DNA of 64,000 nucleotides, from assembly GCF_014636315.1 (NCBI RefSeq), contig NZ_BMED01000007.1, forward strand, positions 207,219-271,218. The letters are read 5' to 3'. A program made the position numbers and the translations under genes. Position 1 is the first letter of the stretch, and each line of letters opens with the position of its first letter. Under the pieces are notes generated by a model. The model searched no databases and had not been told where the DNA came from. It was given only the letters and a program-made list of their open reading frames with translations. Shown here in pieces: positions 52,321 through 61,878 of the stretch. Source of the DNA: Parundibacterium terreum (GTDB taxonomy: Bacteria > Pseudomonadota > Gammaproteobacteria > Burkholderiales > Burkholderiaceae_D).

Positions 52321-52923
52321 ATGAAAAAAATTCTCGTGATCGGCGCCAGCGGCGTCATAGGCAGCGCAGTCGTGCACCAGTTGCAGCAAAGGCATGAAGT
52401 GATACAGGTAGGCAAAAGCAGCGGGCAATATCAGGCAGACATCACTGATATCGCCGGCGTGCGTGCTTTGCTGCAAAAAGTGGGAAAGATCGACGGTATT
52501 GTGTTGACGGCCGGCAAGCTGCATTTCGGCCCTCTGCAGGAGATGACGCCGGAATTATTTGCTGTCGGTTTGCAGGATAAGCTGATGGGACAGGTGAACG
52601 TGGTGCTGGCGGCGCAAGATTATTTGAATGACGGCGGCTCGTTCACGCTGACCAGTGGTATCGTGGGCAATGAATCGATATTGTACGGTGCCAATGCGAC
52701 CACGGTGAATGCGGCAATCGAAGGCTTTGCGCGTGCCGCCGCGATAGAGCTGAAACGTGGCCTGCGTATCAATGTTGTCAATCCTTCGGTGCTGCAAGAG
52801 TCGCTGGAGGCCTATGGCCCCTATTTTTACGGTTTTGAGGCGGTACCGGCCCAGAAAGTGGCATTGGCATATAGCCGCAGTGTAGAGGGTGCGCAGACGG
52901 GCCAGGTATATAAGGTTTGGTAG
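52321..52923 (+). CDS. Short-chain dehydrogenase-like protein
   Basis: 200 residues from ATG 52321, preceded by CAGGAG. It begins KKILVIGASGVIGSAVVHQL (GxxGxxG Rossmann) and keeps TAGKL as a shortened NAG region. Lacking the Y-x-x-x-K consensus (A-N-A-T-T replaces it), it may not be a classical dehydrogenase; it resembles short NAD-binding SDR-like proteins (YgfF/NmrA-like). It is divergent from the LysR gene, which may regulate it. Confidence 0.8.
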   Translation: MKKILVIGASGVIGSAVVHQLQQRHEVIQVGKSSGQYQADITDIAGVRALLQKVGKIDGIVLTAGKLHFGPLQEMTPELFAVGLQDKLMGQVNVVLAAQDYLNDGGSFTLTSGIVGNESILYGANATTVNAAIEGFARAAAIELKRGLRINVVNPSVLQESLEAYGPYFYGFEAVPAQKVALAYSRSVEGAQTGQVYKVW

Positions 52924-53159
52924 GCCTGGTAGGGTTGGTAGATGTCAGGCGAGGCGATGGCGGGACTTGCCTGGCCGCATGAATATTGAACAAAAGCATC
53001 TTTTTTAAGCTTAATTCATTTATTTGCTTGAGTTTTCCTGTTTTGGGCCGATGTTATACAGATGACTAATGCATTCAGTCTGAAGCATTGTTATTTTATT
53101 TATCATTTATCCGGTGTGCGATAGCATCTATTTCGTTGCGGCCGGCAGGAGGAAATACC

Positions 53160-53843
53160 ATGCGCGTAGCCAATACCACAGGTGTCCAGCAGCCTATCAG
53201 CGTGACACCCACCAAAGCCAAGGATGTGGCAACAGATACAACTACTTCGACGACTACGGCCCAGGACAAGGTAACGCTGAGTTCTGCTTCGTCATCGAAT
53301 GTGAAGGATGTCACTTACGCCGATCCGCGCACCAGCCAGACCGCGAAGACCGGGCAGACCGATCTGGCAGCGATGCTGGCAGAGTCAGACCGCAAGGCGC
53401 AGCAGATCATCGACCTGATCCGGCCGCTGGTTGAACAGCAAGGCTTGAATATTGCTAAAGTTGCCAGCGGCGAGCAAAAACTGACGGCCGACCCGGCGAC
53501 GATTGCTGCAGCCAAGGATGCGATTGCTCCTGACGGCGATTTCGGCGTGAAGAAAACAGCGGAACGTATCCTCAGCTTCGCCAAGGCCAGCATAGGTGAT
53601 GACCCCAGCAAACTGGATGCAATCCGTGCTGCGGTGGAAAAAGGCTTTAGTGAGGCAAAAGCAGCATTGGGCGGTACTTTGCCCGATATCAGCCAGCAAA
53701 CTTACCAGGCGATCCAGGACACCTTCGATAGCTGGAAAGCCAATGGCATTCCATCCGGCGACGCAGTGGTGACCCTGCCTGATGCCAGCAGCCAGACAAG
53801 CACGGCGGCTTCTTCAGCGCATAAGTACAGCGCGACGTCCTGA
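53160..53843 (+). CDS. DUF5610-like protein
   Basis: 227 residues from ATG 53160, with a strong AGGAGG site. The N-terminal third (about 1-85) is Thr/Ser-rich and low-complexity. The region about 135-200 (KKTAERILSFAKASIGDDPSKLDAIRAAVEKGFSEAKAALG) resembles DUF5610, whose members are found with hook-associated or surface proteins. No signal peptide is seen. The C-terminal tail is again Ser/Thr/Ala-rich. Function unknown. Confidence 0.6.
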   Translation: MRVANTTGVQQPISVTPTKAKDVATDTTTSTTTAQDKVTLSSASSSNVKDVTYADPRTSQTAKTGQTDLAAMLAESDRKAQQIIDLIRPLVEQQGLNIAKVASGEQKLTADPATIAAAKDAIAPDGDFGVKKTAERILSFAKASIGDDPSKLDAIRAAVEKGFSEAKAALGGTLPDISQQTYQAIQDTFDSWKANGIPSGDAVVTLPDASSQTSTAASSAHKYSATS

Positions 53844-53985
53844 CTTTGTTCTTCCATGATGGCAGGGGTCGGTAGGCTCTTGCCATCGCCTTGAGGGTTG
53901 ATGAATATCCATTCCTCGCGGTTCGTTAACATAAGTCAGCGCAAGTCTGCCCGAGTGTGAGTTATCATGGCATGCCAATACGGCA

Positions 53986-56073
53986 ATGTTCATGACTCGA
54001 CTTGCGATGAAATTCCAACAGCCCGCACTATCCCCTTTTTTTCCTTCAACAGCCACGGCCGCAGTCACAGTCGCCGCTGCGGCCCTTTTGCTCTCTGCCT
54101 GCAGCAAACCTGGGCTTGCACCGGCGCCTACGTCTGTACCGGCAGGCAGCACGGTAGAGCTGGCTTTGCTGGAAACGACAGATTTGCACAGCAATATCCG
54201 CAGCTATGACTATTACAAGCTGAAAGAAGATCCTGCGATCGGCTTCGAGCGCACGCTCAGCCTGATCAAGGCGGCACGCGCAGAATTCGCCAATACCCTG
54301 TTATTCGACAATGGCGATGCGATACAGGGCACGGCCCTGTCTGATTACCAGGCAATCGTCAAGCCGCTGGATTGTGCCGATACCGCAGCCATGTACAAGG
54401 CCATGAATATGGCCGGCTACGACGCCGCCAGCATAGGCAACCACGAATTCAATTATGGCTTGCCATTTCTGGCGCAAGTTACCGGTAGCCGTTTCAATGT
54501 TGAGGGCATGCCCGCCGTCAATGAACAAAGGCGTTGTGCCGGCCCCGGCTTTCCTATGGTGCTGGCCAATCTGTTCAGCGTGAAAGACCGGCAAAGCTTG
54601 TATCAGCCTTACGTGATACTGGACAGGAAATTTCTCGCCCGCGATAGCGAGGGCAAAACTATCAATGCCAATGTCAGGATAGGCGTGATCGGCTTCACCC
54701 CGCCGACTATCCTGAGCTGGGACAAGCGCTGGCTGGATGGCAAGGTATATACCGAGGGCGTGCGCGAGATGGCGCAAAAATATGTGCCCGAGATGCGCGC
54801 CAAGGGTGCCGATATCGTGGTCGCCATTTCACACGGCGGCCTGGACGATGCACCATATGAGGCTACGATGGAAAACGGCAATTATTATCTGGCGCAGGTG
54901 CCGGGTATCGATGCAATGCTGATAGGTCATTCGCACCAGGTCTTCCCCAATTCCGCCAGCACCGTCGCACAATTCAATCTTCCCGGCATCGACAAGAGCA
55001 GGGGGCTGGTGCATGGTGTACCTACCGTGATGGCCAATTTCTGGGGCCAGCATCTGGGAGTGATCAAGCTGGGTTTGCGCTATGACGGCAAATCCTGGGC
55101 CGTGGACAAGAATAAAACCCTGGTGCAGGCCCGCGCAGTGAAGAATGCCGACGGTAGCGTGATAGCCGCCGATCCTGCGGTGGCACCTTTGATAGAAACA
55201 GAACACCAGGCAACCATCGCCTATGTCAAAACGCCGATAGGCAATACCGATTTCCGCATGAGCAGTTTCTTTGCCGACCTGGGAGATGTGTCGGCATTGC
55301 AAGTCATCAACCAGGCACAGACCGAATACATCGCCGCCTATATCAAGGCCAGCCTGCCTCAATATGCCAAGCTGCCGGTGCTGTCGGTCAGCAGCCCGTT
55401 CAAGAGTGGCTTTGCCGGCGGCAACGATTACACCGATGTCGCTGCGGGCAGCATGTCCATCAATAATGCCGCGGATCTTTACCTGTATCCGAATACCGTT
55501 TATGCGGTGAAGGTGAATGGAGAAGACCTGCGGCGCTGGCTGGAAACGTCGGCGCAGCGTTTCAGCAAGATAGACGTAAACAGGAAAGAAGCGCAAAACC
55601 TGATCGGCAATTTCGCCGGGTATAACTTCGACATGTTTACCGAAAAAAACCTCAACTATGAAATCGACGTAACTCAGGATGCGGGCAAGCGCATCAAAAA
55701 CCTGAGCTATCAAGGCAAGCCGATAGCGGCGGCACAGGAGTTCATCGTTGCGACGAATAACTACCGGGCCAGCGGCGGCGGCAATTTCCCTGGGCTGGAC
55801 GGCAGCAAGACCATCTATGCTTCGCCGGACACCAATCGCGACGTGCTGATTCAATACATCAAGGCACACAGGCAATTAAGCAAGCTGCAGAACGGTTCCG
55901 ACCGTAGCTGGAAGTTTGCACGCGTTTCTACGGCAGGCCCGGTGACTTACCGTTCCGCCAGCGGCAAGCTGGCCCTGGCGCAAGCCGCCGGCATCTCCAA
56001 CCTGAGTGTGTTGCAGCAGGACGACGGTAGCGGCAGGCAGATGTCCCTGTATCAGCTAGACTTGAGCAAGTAA
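53986..56073 (+). CDS. cpdB: 2',3'-cyclic-nucleotide 2'-phosphodiesterase/3'-nucleotidase (CpdB-like lipoprotein)
   Basis: 695 residues. A lipoprotein signal with LLLSAC (Cys39) anchors it. The metallophosphoesterase domain (about 55-400) has the motifs LLETTDLHSN (D-x-H), GDAIQG, GNHEFNYG and GHSHQVFP; a 5'-nucleotidase C-terminal domain (about 440-620) follows. CpdB cleaves 2',3'-cyclic nucleotides and 3'-nucleotides in the periplasm for salvage. The start could also be ATG 54007. MgtC follows 38 bases later on the same strand, but operon membership is uncertain. Confidence 0.95.
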   Translation: MFMTRLAMKFQQPALSPFFPSTATAAVTVAAAALLLSACSKPGLAPAPTSVPAGSTVELALLETTDLHSNIRSYDYYKLKEDPAIGFERTLSLIKAARAEFANTLLFDNGDAIQGTALSDYQAIVKPLDCADTAAMYKAMNMAGYDAASIGNHEFNYGLPFLAQVTGSRFNVEGMPAVNEQRRCAGPGFPMVLANLFSVKDRQSLYQPYVILDRKFLARDSEGKTINANVRIGVIGFTPPTILSWDKRWLDGKVYTEGVREMAQKYVPEMRAKGADIVVAISHGGLDDAPYEATMENGNYYLAQVPGIDAMLIGHSHQVFPNSASTVAQFNLPGIDKSRGLVHGVPTVMANFWGQHLGVIKLGLRYDGKSWAVDKNKTLVQARAVKNADGSVIAADPAVAPLIETEHQATIAYVKTPIGNTDFRMSSFFADLGDVSALQVINQAQTEYIAAYIKASLPQYAKLPVLSVSSPFKSGFAGGNDYTDVAAGSMSINNAADLYLYPNTVYAVKVNGEDLRRWLETSAQRFSKIDVNRKEAQNLIGNFAGYNFDMFTEKNLNYEIDVTQDAGKRIKNLSYQGKPIAAAQEFIVATNNYRASGGGNFPGLDGSKTIYASPDTNRDVLIQYIKAHRQLSKLQNGSDRSWKFARVSTAGPVTYRSASGKLALAQAAGISNLSVLQQDDGSGRQMSLYQLDLSK

Positions 56074-56111
56074 TTGAATAAGCCTACAAAAACGAATAAA
56101 AAGGCCCGGCC

Positions 56112-56855
56112 ATGACAGTTGTTGATTCTTTCCTTCCCTTCTGGACGCATTCGGAACTGATGACCAATATCATCATCTTCCTGAACCTGTTTGGCGCGCT
56201 GATCCTGGGTTTTATGGTCGGCTATGAGCGTACTTACCATGGGCGCGCGGCTGGCATGCGCACCTATGGCCTGGTATGCATGGCGTCCGCTGCGCTGGTG
56301 GTGATCACCGGCTACCCCGAATACTGGTTCGGTGCGCGTGCCAATATTCCACTGAGCGTTGATCCGACCCGCACGATACAGGGCATAGTCACCGGCATAG
56401 GCTTCCTCGGTGCCGGCGTGATCATGCGCGAAGGTTTCAATATCAGCGGCCTGACGACGGCAGCCTCTCTATGGGCATCGTCGGCGATAGGCATCATGGT
56501 CGGCGTGGGCTTTTACTGGGCGGCGATCTTGCTGGCCTTGCTGTCTGCGATGTGCATGACCTGGATTTCCAAGCTGGAGACCAAATTGCCGTCCAAGGCG
56601 GCAATCGCGATCACGCTCAGTTTCCGGCAGGGCTTTGTACCCAGGGAGGATGTATTGCGAAGGGTGGCCCTGGAGCGTGGCTATGAGATTGCCGGTGGTA
56701 CCCTGGCCATTTCAGTCAGGGAAGGCAAGGCCGAATGGCGTTTTGTGGCCGTGGCCTTGAACAAGAAACTGGCATGGTCGATCAGCGCCTTATCAAATGA
56801 GCTGGCGACTTTCGCCGGTGTCGATTTTTTCCAGATGACGCATGCCAGGAATTAA
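56112..56855 (+). CDS. MgtC/SapB family protein
   Basis: 247 residues. The N-terminal ~145 residues contain four to five membrane helices with the MgtC pattern: GALILGFMVGYERTYHGRAAGMRTYGLVCMASA and TGIGFLGAGVIMREG, then TTAASLWASSAIGIMVG. The C-terminal cytosolic domain is ACT-like. MgtC proteins support survival at low Mg2+ and regulate ATP synthase in pathogens; here this is inferred. It converges on the cytochrome c gene with a gap of only five bases. Confidence 0.92.
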   Translation: MTVVDSFLPFWTHSELMTNIIIFLNLFGALILGFMVGYERTYHGRAAGMRTYGLVCMASAALVVITGYPEYWFGARANIPLSVDPTRTIQGIVTGIGFLGAGVIMREGFNISGLTTAASLWASSAIGIMVGVGFYWAAILLALLSAMCMTWISKLETKLPSKAAIAITLSFRQGFVPREDVLRRVALERGYEIAGGTLAISVREGKAEWRFVAVALNKKLAWSISALSNELATFAGVDFFQMTHARN

Positions 56856-56860
56856 ACCCT

Positions 56861-57709
56861 CTACCTTTGCTTGGCCATTTGTTTCAGATAGGCAATCAGC
56901 TCATTCAGTTCCGGCTCCGGCAGTACCCGCTCGCTGAAGCCCGGCATCGCGGATTGCTTCCAGGTCCTGACCGAGGCCGGTTCGCGTATCAGCTTTCGCA
57001 GATAGGCTTCCTGGAAATATTCGGTCGGGTTGTAAGGCTTGTTCAGGTCCGGGCCTATCGCCGCATCGCCGCCGCCGTTCATCTTGTGGCACACCGCGCA
57101 ATTGGTCACGAACACCTTCAATCCGCGCTGCTCTATGCTGTCCGCTGCAGTCTTGGGCAGCAATTGCGCATGGCGGCTCTCCAGCGGCTGCGCCTCGGCG
57201 ATCCTGGCGATCTGGTACGGCCATTGTTCATTGGAGATGCCCGCTTTTTCCGGGCTTAGCCACACTAGGTAAAAAGGGCCGGCTGTGGCTGCCTCGCCGG
57301 CTTTTACCGCTGGCCATTTGCCGTCTGCCGGCTCAATCGCCAGCCAGGCCTGGGCATTGCTGGCCAATAGCGGGCCGGGGATATTGGCGACGAAACCGTC
57401 CAGCGCCGTAAATTGCACTGACAGCATTTTTTGCACCTGCGGCAGCAAGGCTGCGAAGGGAACGGCCTGGTAGCTCATGGTCCTGCCATACGCCGAGTCA
57501 TGCTTGATCTCTATCGTGCGCAGGCCCGGATTCTTCAGCAGCTCCTCGCGGGTAAATTTCTGTACCTGAGTGCCGTTGGCGACTTCCAGCACGGCGTCGG
57601 CCGCCAGGGCGATACCGTGCAGGCTGGTGATGGCGAGCAGCGCCGCCAATACCATCGCTGTATGCAGAGAGCGTTTAAAAATATTCATGGGTTTGATGGG
57701 TTGCGTCAT
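56861..57709 (-). CDS. Periplasmic cytochrome c protein
   Basis: 282 residues from ATG 57709 with an upstream GGATAAG site; a GTG at 57739 would overlap the previous gene. The N-terminus has a signal peptide (about 8-37). A first domain (about 40-150) resembles a sulfite-oxidase/molybdopterin-like or heme-associated fold with FTREELLKNPGLRTIEI. A C-terminal cytochrome c domain (about 190-282) carries the heme site CAVCH and MPGF as a possible Met ligand region. It follows the MBL-fold gene by five bases and is likely co-transcribed; together they suggest an oxidative, quinone-linked function. Confidence 0.85.
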   Translation of the reverse strand: MTQPIKPMNIFKRSLHTAMVLAALLAITSLHGIALAADAVLEVANGTQVQKFTREELLKNPGLRTIEIKHDSAYGRTMSYQAVPFAALLPQVQKMLSVQFTALDGFVANIPGPLLASNAQAWLAIEPADGKWPAVKAGEAATAGPFYLVWLSPEKAGISNEQWPYQIARIAEAQPLESRHAQLLPKTAADSIEQRGLKVFVTNCAVCHKMNGGGDAAIGPDLNKPYNPTEYFQEAYLRKLIREPASVRTWKQSAMPGFSERVLPEPELNELIAYLKQMAKQR

Positions 57710-57714
57710 TGTTC

Positions 57715-58695
57715 TTATCCTGCCTGCAGTCCGTGCCACATTTCCTGATCGCGTGCGGCTGTCCAGATCCTCGGGTGTTTGATGCCTTGTGCTTCATCCA
57801 CTGCGCGGGTGACATCGAAGGGCAGGCAATGCTCATAAATAAATACATGGCCAAACTTGGGGTCCATGACCTTGCGCGTGTGCGCCATGGCCTGCTTCAG
57901 CGTCATGCCCGCCGCCACCGACTCTTTCGCGCTCTGCAATAGCGTCGTGACAAAGTCTTTCGTATAATCCAGCCCCTGGTTGACTTGTGCCGGCGTCAGC
58001 AGCGCAGGACCGCGCCCCGGCACCAGTTTTTCCGCCTGCATGGCCCGCAGGGCTTCCAGCGTTGCCGGCCATTCTTCCAGTTGGGCGTCGCCGGTATAGG
58101 CAGCCGCCTCATATTCCACCAGATCGCCGGAGAAGCAGATCTTTTGCGATGGGATCCAGGCTATCGTGTCGCCCTTGGTGTGCCCCATGCCTATGTGCGT
58201 CAGCCTGACTTCCAGCTTGCCCATGAAAATTGTCATTTCTTTTTCAAACACCATGGTCGGCCAGGTCAGGCCGGGCACGGACTCGACGCCGGAGAACAGA
58301 CGAGGAAAGCGTTCTATCTCGGACTGCATGTCCTGCGCGCCGCGCTCAACGATCATTTCATAGGTGCCGCGCGAGGCGATCACCTGCTGTGCGCCTTCAT
58401 CAAAGTAGGCCGACGCACCCAGTACCCTGACCGCATGGTAATGCGACAGCACCACATATTTGATGGGCTTGTCGGTAACACTGCGTATATTGCGGATCAG
58501 GTCCTTGGCCATCAGCGGTGTTGCGGTCGTGTCGATGACCATCACGCTGTCGTCGCCAATGATCACGCCGGAATTGGGATCGCCTTCTGCCGTGTAGGCA
58601 TAGGCATTGTCGGATAGTTTGATGAAACTGGTCTTCTTGGCTTCCAGGTCAGCCTGGGAAGCGAATTTTTTGGTGGAGCTGTCGGCATTGCTCAT
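57715..58695 (-). CDS. Metallo-beta-lactamase-fold hydrolase with atypical metal site
   Basis: 326 residues of the MBL fold. The first metal motif HxHxDH is changed to HYHAVR (in LSHYHAVRVLGAS), while the second-half motifs GMGHTKGD and FSGD are conserved. A family with SHYHAVRVLGAS occurs across Betaproteobacteria, so this is not a random mutation. A C-terminal helical region (about 270-326) carries many charged residues. It is followed by the cytochrome c gene and preceded by paaR on the same strand, so it may act in a step near phenylacetate or quinone metabolism. Confidence 0.85.
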   Translation of the reverse strand: MSNADSSTKKFASQADLEAKKTSFIKLSDNAYAYTAEGDPNSGVIIGDDSVMVIDTTATPLMAKDLIRNIRSVTDKPIKYVVLSHYHAVRVLGASAYFDEGAQQVIASRGTYEMIVERGAQDMQSEIERFPRLFSGVESVPGLTWPTMVFEKEMTIFMGKLEVRLTHIGMGHTKGDTIAWIPSQKICFSGDLVEYEAAAYTGDAQLEEWPATLEALRAMQAEKLVPGRGPALLTPAQVNQGLDYTKDFVTTLLQSAKESVAAGMTLKQAMAHTRKVMDPKFGHVFIYEHCLPFDVTRAVDEAQGIKHPRIWTAARDQEMWHGLQAG

Positions 58696-58731
58696 TTTTT
58701 ACTCCTTGGTTTCGTTTCTTATTATTCTTTA

Positions 58732-59331
58732 TTACTCTTTATGAAGCGGCAGCCCGTCCATGCCGTGCATGAAGATGCTGGTCACCAGTTGTGCAAAGTC
58801 TCTGTACGACATTTTTCCGGATTGTTCCTGGCCCTGGTCCGGCCTCAGCCAGGTAAAGGTCCAGTTGATCATGCCGAACAGCAGCATGGTCACCGCGCTG
58901 CGGTTCTTTTCCGTCGTGCGTTGTGGATAGGCCCGCTGTATCGTCTGCGTAAACAGGTCCACTACCTGCCTTTGTGCGTCCAGGATGGTATTGCGCTGCG
59001 GTTCTTCGAGGAATTTTACATCGTTCAGCAAGGCCATGTGGCGGGTCTGCGAATGTTCATACTCGATCAGGAAGGCTTCGATCAGCGCCGGCAGCGTGGT
59101 ATGGGTTTGCGCAATGACGATCAAGACCTTGGTATACCTGTCCAGCAGGTCGAACAAGATGGCGTCCTTGCTGGGGTAGTAGTGGTACAGCCGGGCCTTG
59201 GAAGTGCCACAGGCGCTGGCCAGGTCGTTCATCGAGGTTCCCGGGTAACTGTTGGCGGCAAAGGCCTGCGCCGCGCGTTCCAGTATTTCGTCGCGCTGCA
59301 GTTGATGATCGGGAGATTGGGTACGGGCCAT
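58732..59331 (-). CDS. paaR: TetR family regulator, likely PaaR
   Basis: 199 residues. The N-terminal TetR HTH (about 12-60) has ERAAQAFAANSYPGTSMNDLASACGTSKARLYHYYPSKDAILFDLL. The C-terminal effector domain is helical. It sits beside the paaABCDE operon on the same strand, and betaproteobacterial phenylacetate repressors (PaaR) are TetR type. It probably binds phenylacetyl-CoA and represses the operon at the inverted repeat upstream of paaA. Confidence 0.85.
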   Translation of the reverse strand: MARTQSPDHQLQRDEILERAAQAFAANSYPGTSMNDLASACGTSKARLYHYYPSKDAILFDLLDRYTKVLIVIAQTHTTLPALIEAFLIEYEHSQTRHMALLNDVKFLEEPQRNTILDAQRQVVDLFTQTIQRAYPQRTTEKNRSAVTMLLFGMINWTFTWLRPDQGQEQSGKMSYRDFAQLVTSIFMHGMDGLPLHKE

Positions 59332-59414
59332 ATTATTGGTTTTCTGTGACGGAATGGATTGCTGTTCGATACCTGCTTTGCTACCGATGCGCGCTGCTGC
59401 TTAGAGTTTACAGC

Positions 59415-60512
59415 TTACCGCTCATCAAAAGAAACCGTGACACTGTCCGAGCGCGGGTGCGACTGGCATGTTAATACAAAACCTTGCGCCACTTCCCATC
59501 CTTCCAGCGTGTAATTTTTTTCCATCGCGACATCGCCTTCCATCAGCTTGGCGCGGCAGGTGCAGCAAACGCCGCCTTTACAGGCATAGGGCAGGTCCAG
59601 GCCTGCCTGCAAGGCGACATCCAGTACGCTGGCGCCTTGGCGCGGCAGGCGTAATGCGTGACGCTTGCCATCCAGTATGACGGTCAGCGGCACGGTATTG
59701 GCATCGTTTGCTGTCTCGGTAATCGGTGCCGCTGCCGCAGGCTTCGTAGCCGGCATGCCGAAGCGTTCGGTATGTATGCTGGCTTTGGGCATGCCTGCGG
59801 CGAGCAGGCTGCTTTCCACGCAATCTATCATGTCGTTCGGCCCGCAAATATACGCATGATGTATGCCCTCTACAGGGATCAGCGGCAGCAAGACAGCCAT
59901 TTTATCCGCGTCTATGCGGCCGTGATGCAATTCGATTTCGTTCGGCGCGCGGGACAGCACATGGTGTAGCGTAAAGCGGTCCAGGTAGCGGTCTTTCAAG
60001 TCTTCCAGCTCTTCGCAAAAAAGTATGCTTTCCGCGTTGCGGTTGCCGAAAATCAGCGTGAACCTGCTCAAAGGCTCGCTGGCCAGCGTGGTCTTGATAA
60101 TGGACAGCACGGGCGTGATGCCGCTGCCGGCGGCAAACGCCACATGATGCCGGGCGCTGCCGGGAAGCAGTTCAGTGAAGAAACGGCCATCCGGCGGCAT
60201 GACTTCCAGTAGGTCTCCGGTTTTTAATGCCTGCGCAAATTGCGAAAACTGGCCGCCGTCCACCTGCTTGATGGCAACGCGCAGTGTTCCCGTTTGCTGG
60301 TACTCGTCCACGCTGCTGCAAATGGAGTATGCGCGCCTTACTTCCTGGCCATCCAGTTGCGTGCGCAGTGTCAGGAACTGGCCCTGGGTATAGCGGTAGT
60401 GCTGCCGTAGTTCTACCGGCACGCTAAAACTGAGCGACACGGCATCCCGGGTTTCACGCCTGGCTTCGCGTATGCTGAGCGTATGAAAATGTGGAGTCAT
60501 CGTTTGTTTCAC
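59415..60512 (-). CDS. paaE: Phenylacetyl-CoA epoxidase reductase subunit PaaE
   Basis: 365 residues. N-terminal FAD-binding domain (about 10-105, RAYSICSS), NAD-binding domain (about 110-230, FAAGSGITPVLSI and YICGPNDMI), then a C-terminal plant-type [2Fe-2S] domain with CKGGVCCTC and the fourth Cys in LTCQSHP. It passes electrons from NADPH to the PaaAC oxygenase core. The last gene of the paaABCDE operon; the paaD stop lies 22 bases upstream. Confidence 0.96.
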   Translation of the reverse strand: MKQTMTPHFHTLSIREARRETRDAVSLSFSVPVELRQHYRYTQGQFLTLRTQLDGQEVRRAYSICSSVDEYQQTGTLRVAIKQVDGGQFSQFAQALKTGDLLEVMPPDGRFFTELLPGSARHHVAFAAGSGITPVLSIIKTTLASEPLSRFTLIFGNRNAESILFCEELEDLKDRYLDRFTLHHVLSRAPNEIELHHGRIDADKMAVLLPLIPVEGIHHAYICGPNDMIDCVESSLLAAGMPKASIHTERFGMPATKPAAAAPITETANDANTVPLTVILDGKRHALRLPRQGASVLDVALQAGLDLPYACKGGVCCTCRAKLMEGDVAMEKNYTLEGWEVAQGFVLTCQSHPRSDSVTVSFDER

Positions 60513-60533
60513 ACCATTGCGTGTTGAAGCGGG

Positions 60534-61073
60534 CTAGTAGGGCTTGAAATAGTCAAAAGGCTCCTTGCATGCCAGGCAGCGGTACAGTGCCTTGCACGAG
60601 GTGGAGCCGAATTCGGACAGCAGTTCGGTTTGTCCGCTACTGCAATGCGGACAGACTGGAGTAGATCCATTCACCGCTTTGCGCATGAAGCGCAGCGCTT
60701 GCGGCTGGCCTGCCTTGGTTTCGCTGCCCACCGCATGCGGTGGCGCTATGCCGTAAGCGCGCAGCTTGTCTTTGCCTTCCTCAGTAATCCAGTCGCTGCT
60801 CCATGCCGGAGACAAGACGGTGCGCACGCTGAATTGCGTGATGCCGGCTTGCTGCAGTGCGCCGCAAATATCCTGTTCAATCGCATACATGGCAGGGCAG
60901 CCGGAGTAGGTGGGGGTGATTACGACCTCTACCTGTTCAGCGTTGATATTGATTTCGCGCAGTATGCCCAGTTCTTCTATGGAGACGACCGGTATCTCCG
61001 GATCGGGCACGGCGCTGAGCAGCTTGCGCACCGCATCCTTGCTATAGAGTTGCGTCGTCATTTCCGTGTCCAT
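60534..61073 (-). CDS. paaD: Phenylacetyl-CoA epoxidase subunit PaaD
   Basis: 179 residues. The N-terminal part (about 10-100) is a MIP18/DUF59-type domain (SAVPDPEIPVVSIEELGILR and YSGCPAMYAI), the C-terminal part has Cys pairs CPHC and CLAC, a zinc-ribbon. PaaD helps assemble or maintain the Fe-S cluster of PaaE. It follows paaC by ten bases. Confidence 0.94.
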   Translation of the reverse strand: MDTEMTTQLYSKDAVRKLLSAVPDPEIPVVSIEELGILREININAEQVEVVITPTYSGCPAMYAIEQDICGALQQAGITQFSVRTVLSPAWSSDWITEEGKDKLRAYGIAPPHAVGSETKAGQPQALRFMRKAVNGSTPVCPHCSSGQTELLSEFGSTSCKALYRCLACKEPFDYFKPY

Positions 61074-61083
61074 GGCCTACCAC

Positions 61084-61878
61084 CTACCATATCGCTTCGG
61101 GATGGGCGCGTGCCAGCGATTGCATTTCTGCCAGCAAGAAGCCGAAGTGTTCAGAGTGCCGGCCGGATTTTCCGCTGGAGCGAAATTGAGAATCTGCCCA
61201 TTGCGGCGGCCATTCCAGCGTTGCATCCTGGAGCGTGCCGCGCACTTGTTCTTCCCAGGCGGCTCGCAGCGAGGCTCCGGCTATTGCGATGCCGGCATCC
61301 GCCATCTGCTGCTCCACGGCGTCGGCGGAAAAAAATTCATGGGTGTATGGCAGCAGCGCGTTCAGGGCTTGCTGCGCGCGGCGGTGCGATTCTTCCGTGC
61401 CGTCGCCAAAGCGTAGCATCCAGTCGCTGGAGTGGCGCAGATGGTAGCGCGCCTCTTTCACAGCCTTTTCGGCGATTGCCGCGAGTTGCCGGTCCAACGA
61501 GGCGGCCAGTGCCTGCCATAGCAGCACCATATATGCGGAGAACAGGAAATTGCGGCAGATCGTGAATGCATAGTCGCGCTGCTGCTGGCCCTTTTCCAGT
61601 CCGGAATTCGGCAGTTCCAGCATCGTGAAATTGCGGAAGCCAAATTGTTCGCGGAAATAGGCAAGCTGGTCCTCGGTTTGAGCCGGCTGCATCAATGAGC
61701 CGGCATGGCTCAGCAGCAGGCGCGACTGGCCTATCAAGTCCAGCGCAATATTGCCGAGTGCGATGTCTTCTTCCAGCACCGGGCCATGGCCGCACCATTC
61801 GGACAGGCGCTGGCCGAGTATCAGGGTGCTGTCGCCCAAGCGCAGCAGGTAATCGATATGCGGGTTCTCCGTCATCAC
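61084..61878 (-). CDS. paaC: Phenylacetyl-CoA epoxidase subunit PaaC
   Basis: 264 residues, a ferritin-like structural subunit. It has EDIALGNIALDLIGQSRLLL and KEARYHLRHSSDW, with two His/Glu that resemble the di-iron site but belong to the noncatalytic partner of PaaA. Its start overlaps the paaB stop by four bases. Confidence 0.95.
   Translation of the reverse strand: MMTENPHIDYLLRLGDSTLILGQRLSEWCGHGPVLEEDIALGNIALDLIGQSRLLLSHAGSLMQPAQTEDQLAYFREQFGFRNFTMLELPNSGLEKGQQQRDYAFTICRNFLFSAYMVLLWQALAASLDRQLAAIAEKAVKEARYHLRHSSDWMLRFGDGTEESHRRAQQALNALLPYTHEFFSADAVEQQMADAGIAIAGASLRAAWEEQVRGTLQDATLEWPPQWADSQFRSSGKSGRHSEHFGFLLAEMQSLARAHPEAIW

Noticed and set aside
54829..55875. 348-codon minus-strand open frame opposite cpdB
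   Set aside because: It is antisense to clear metallophosphoesterase and nucleotidase motifs and has no ribosome binding site or family match.
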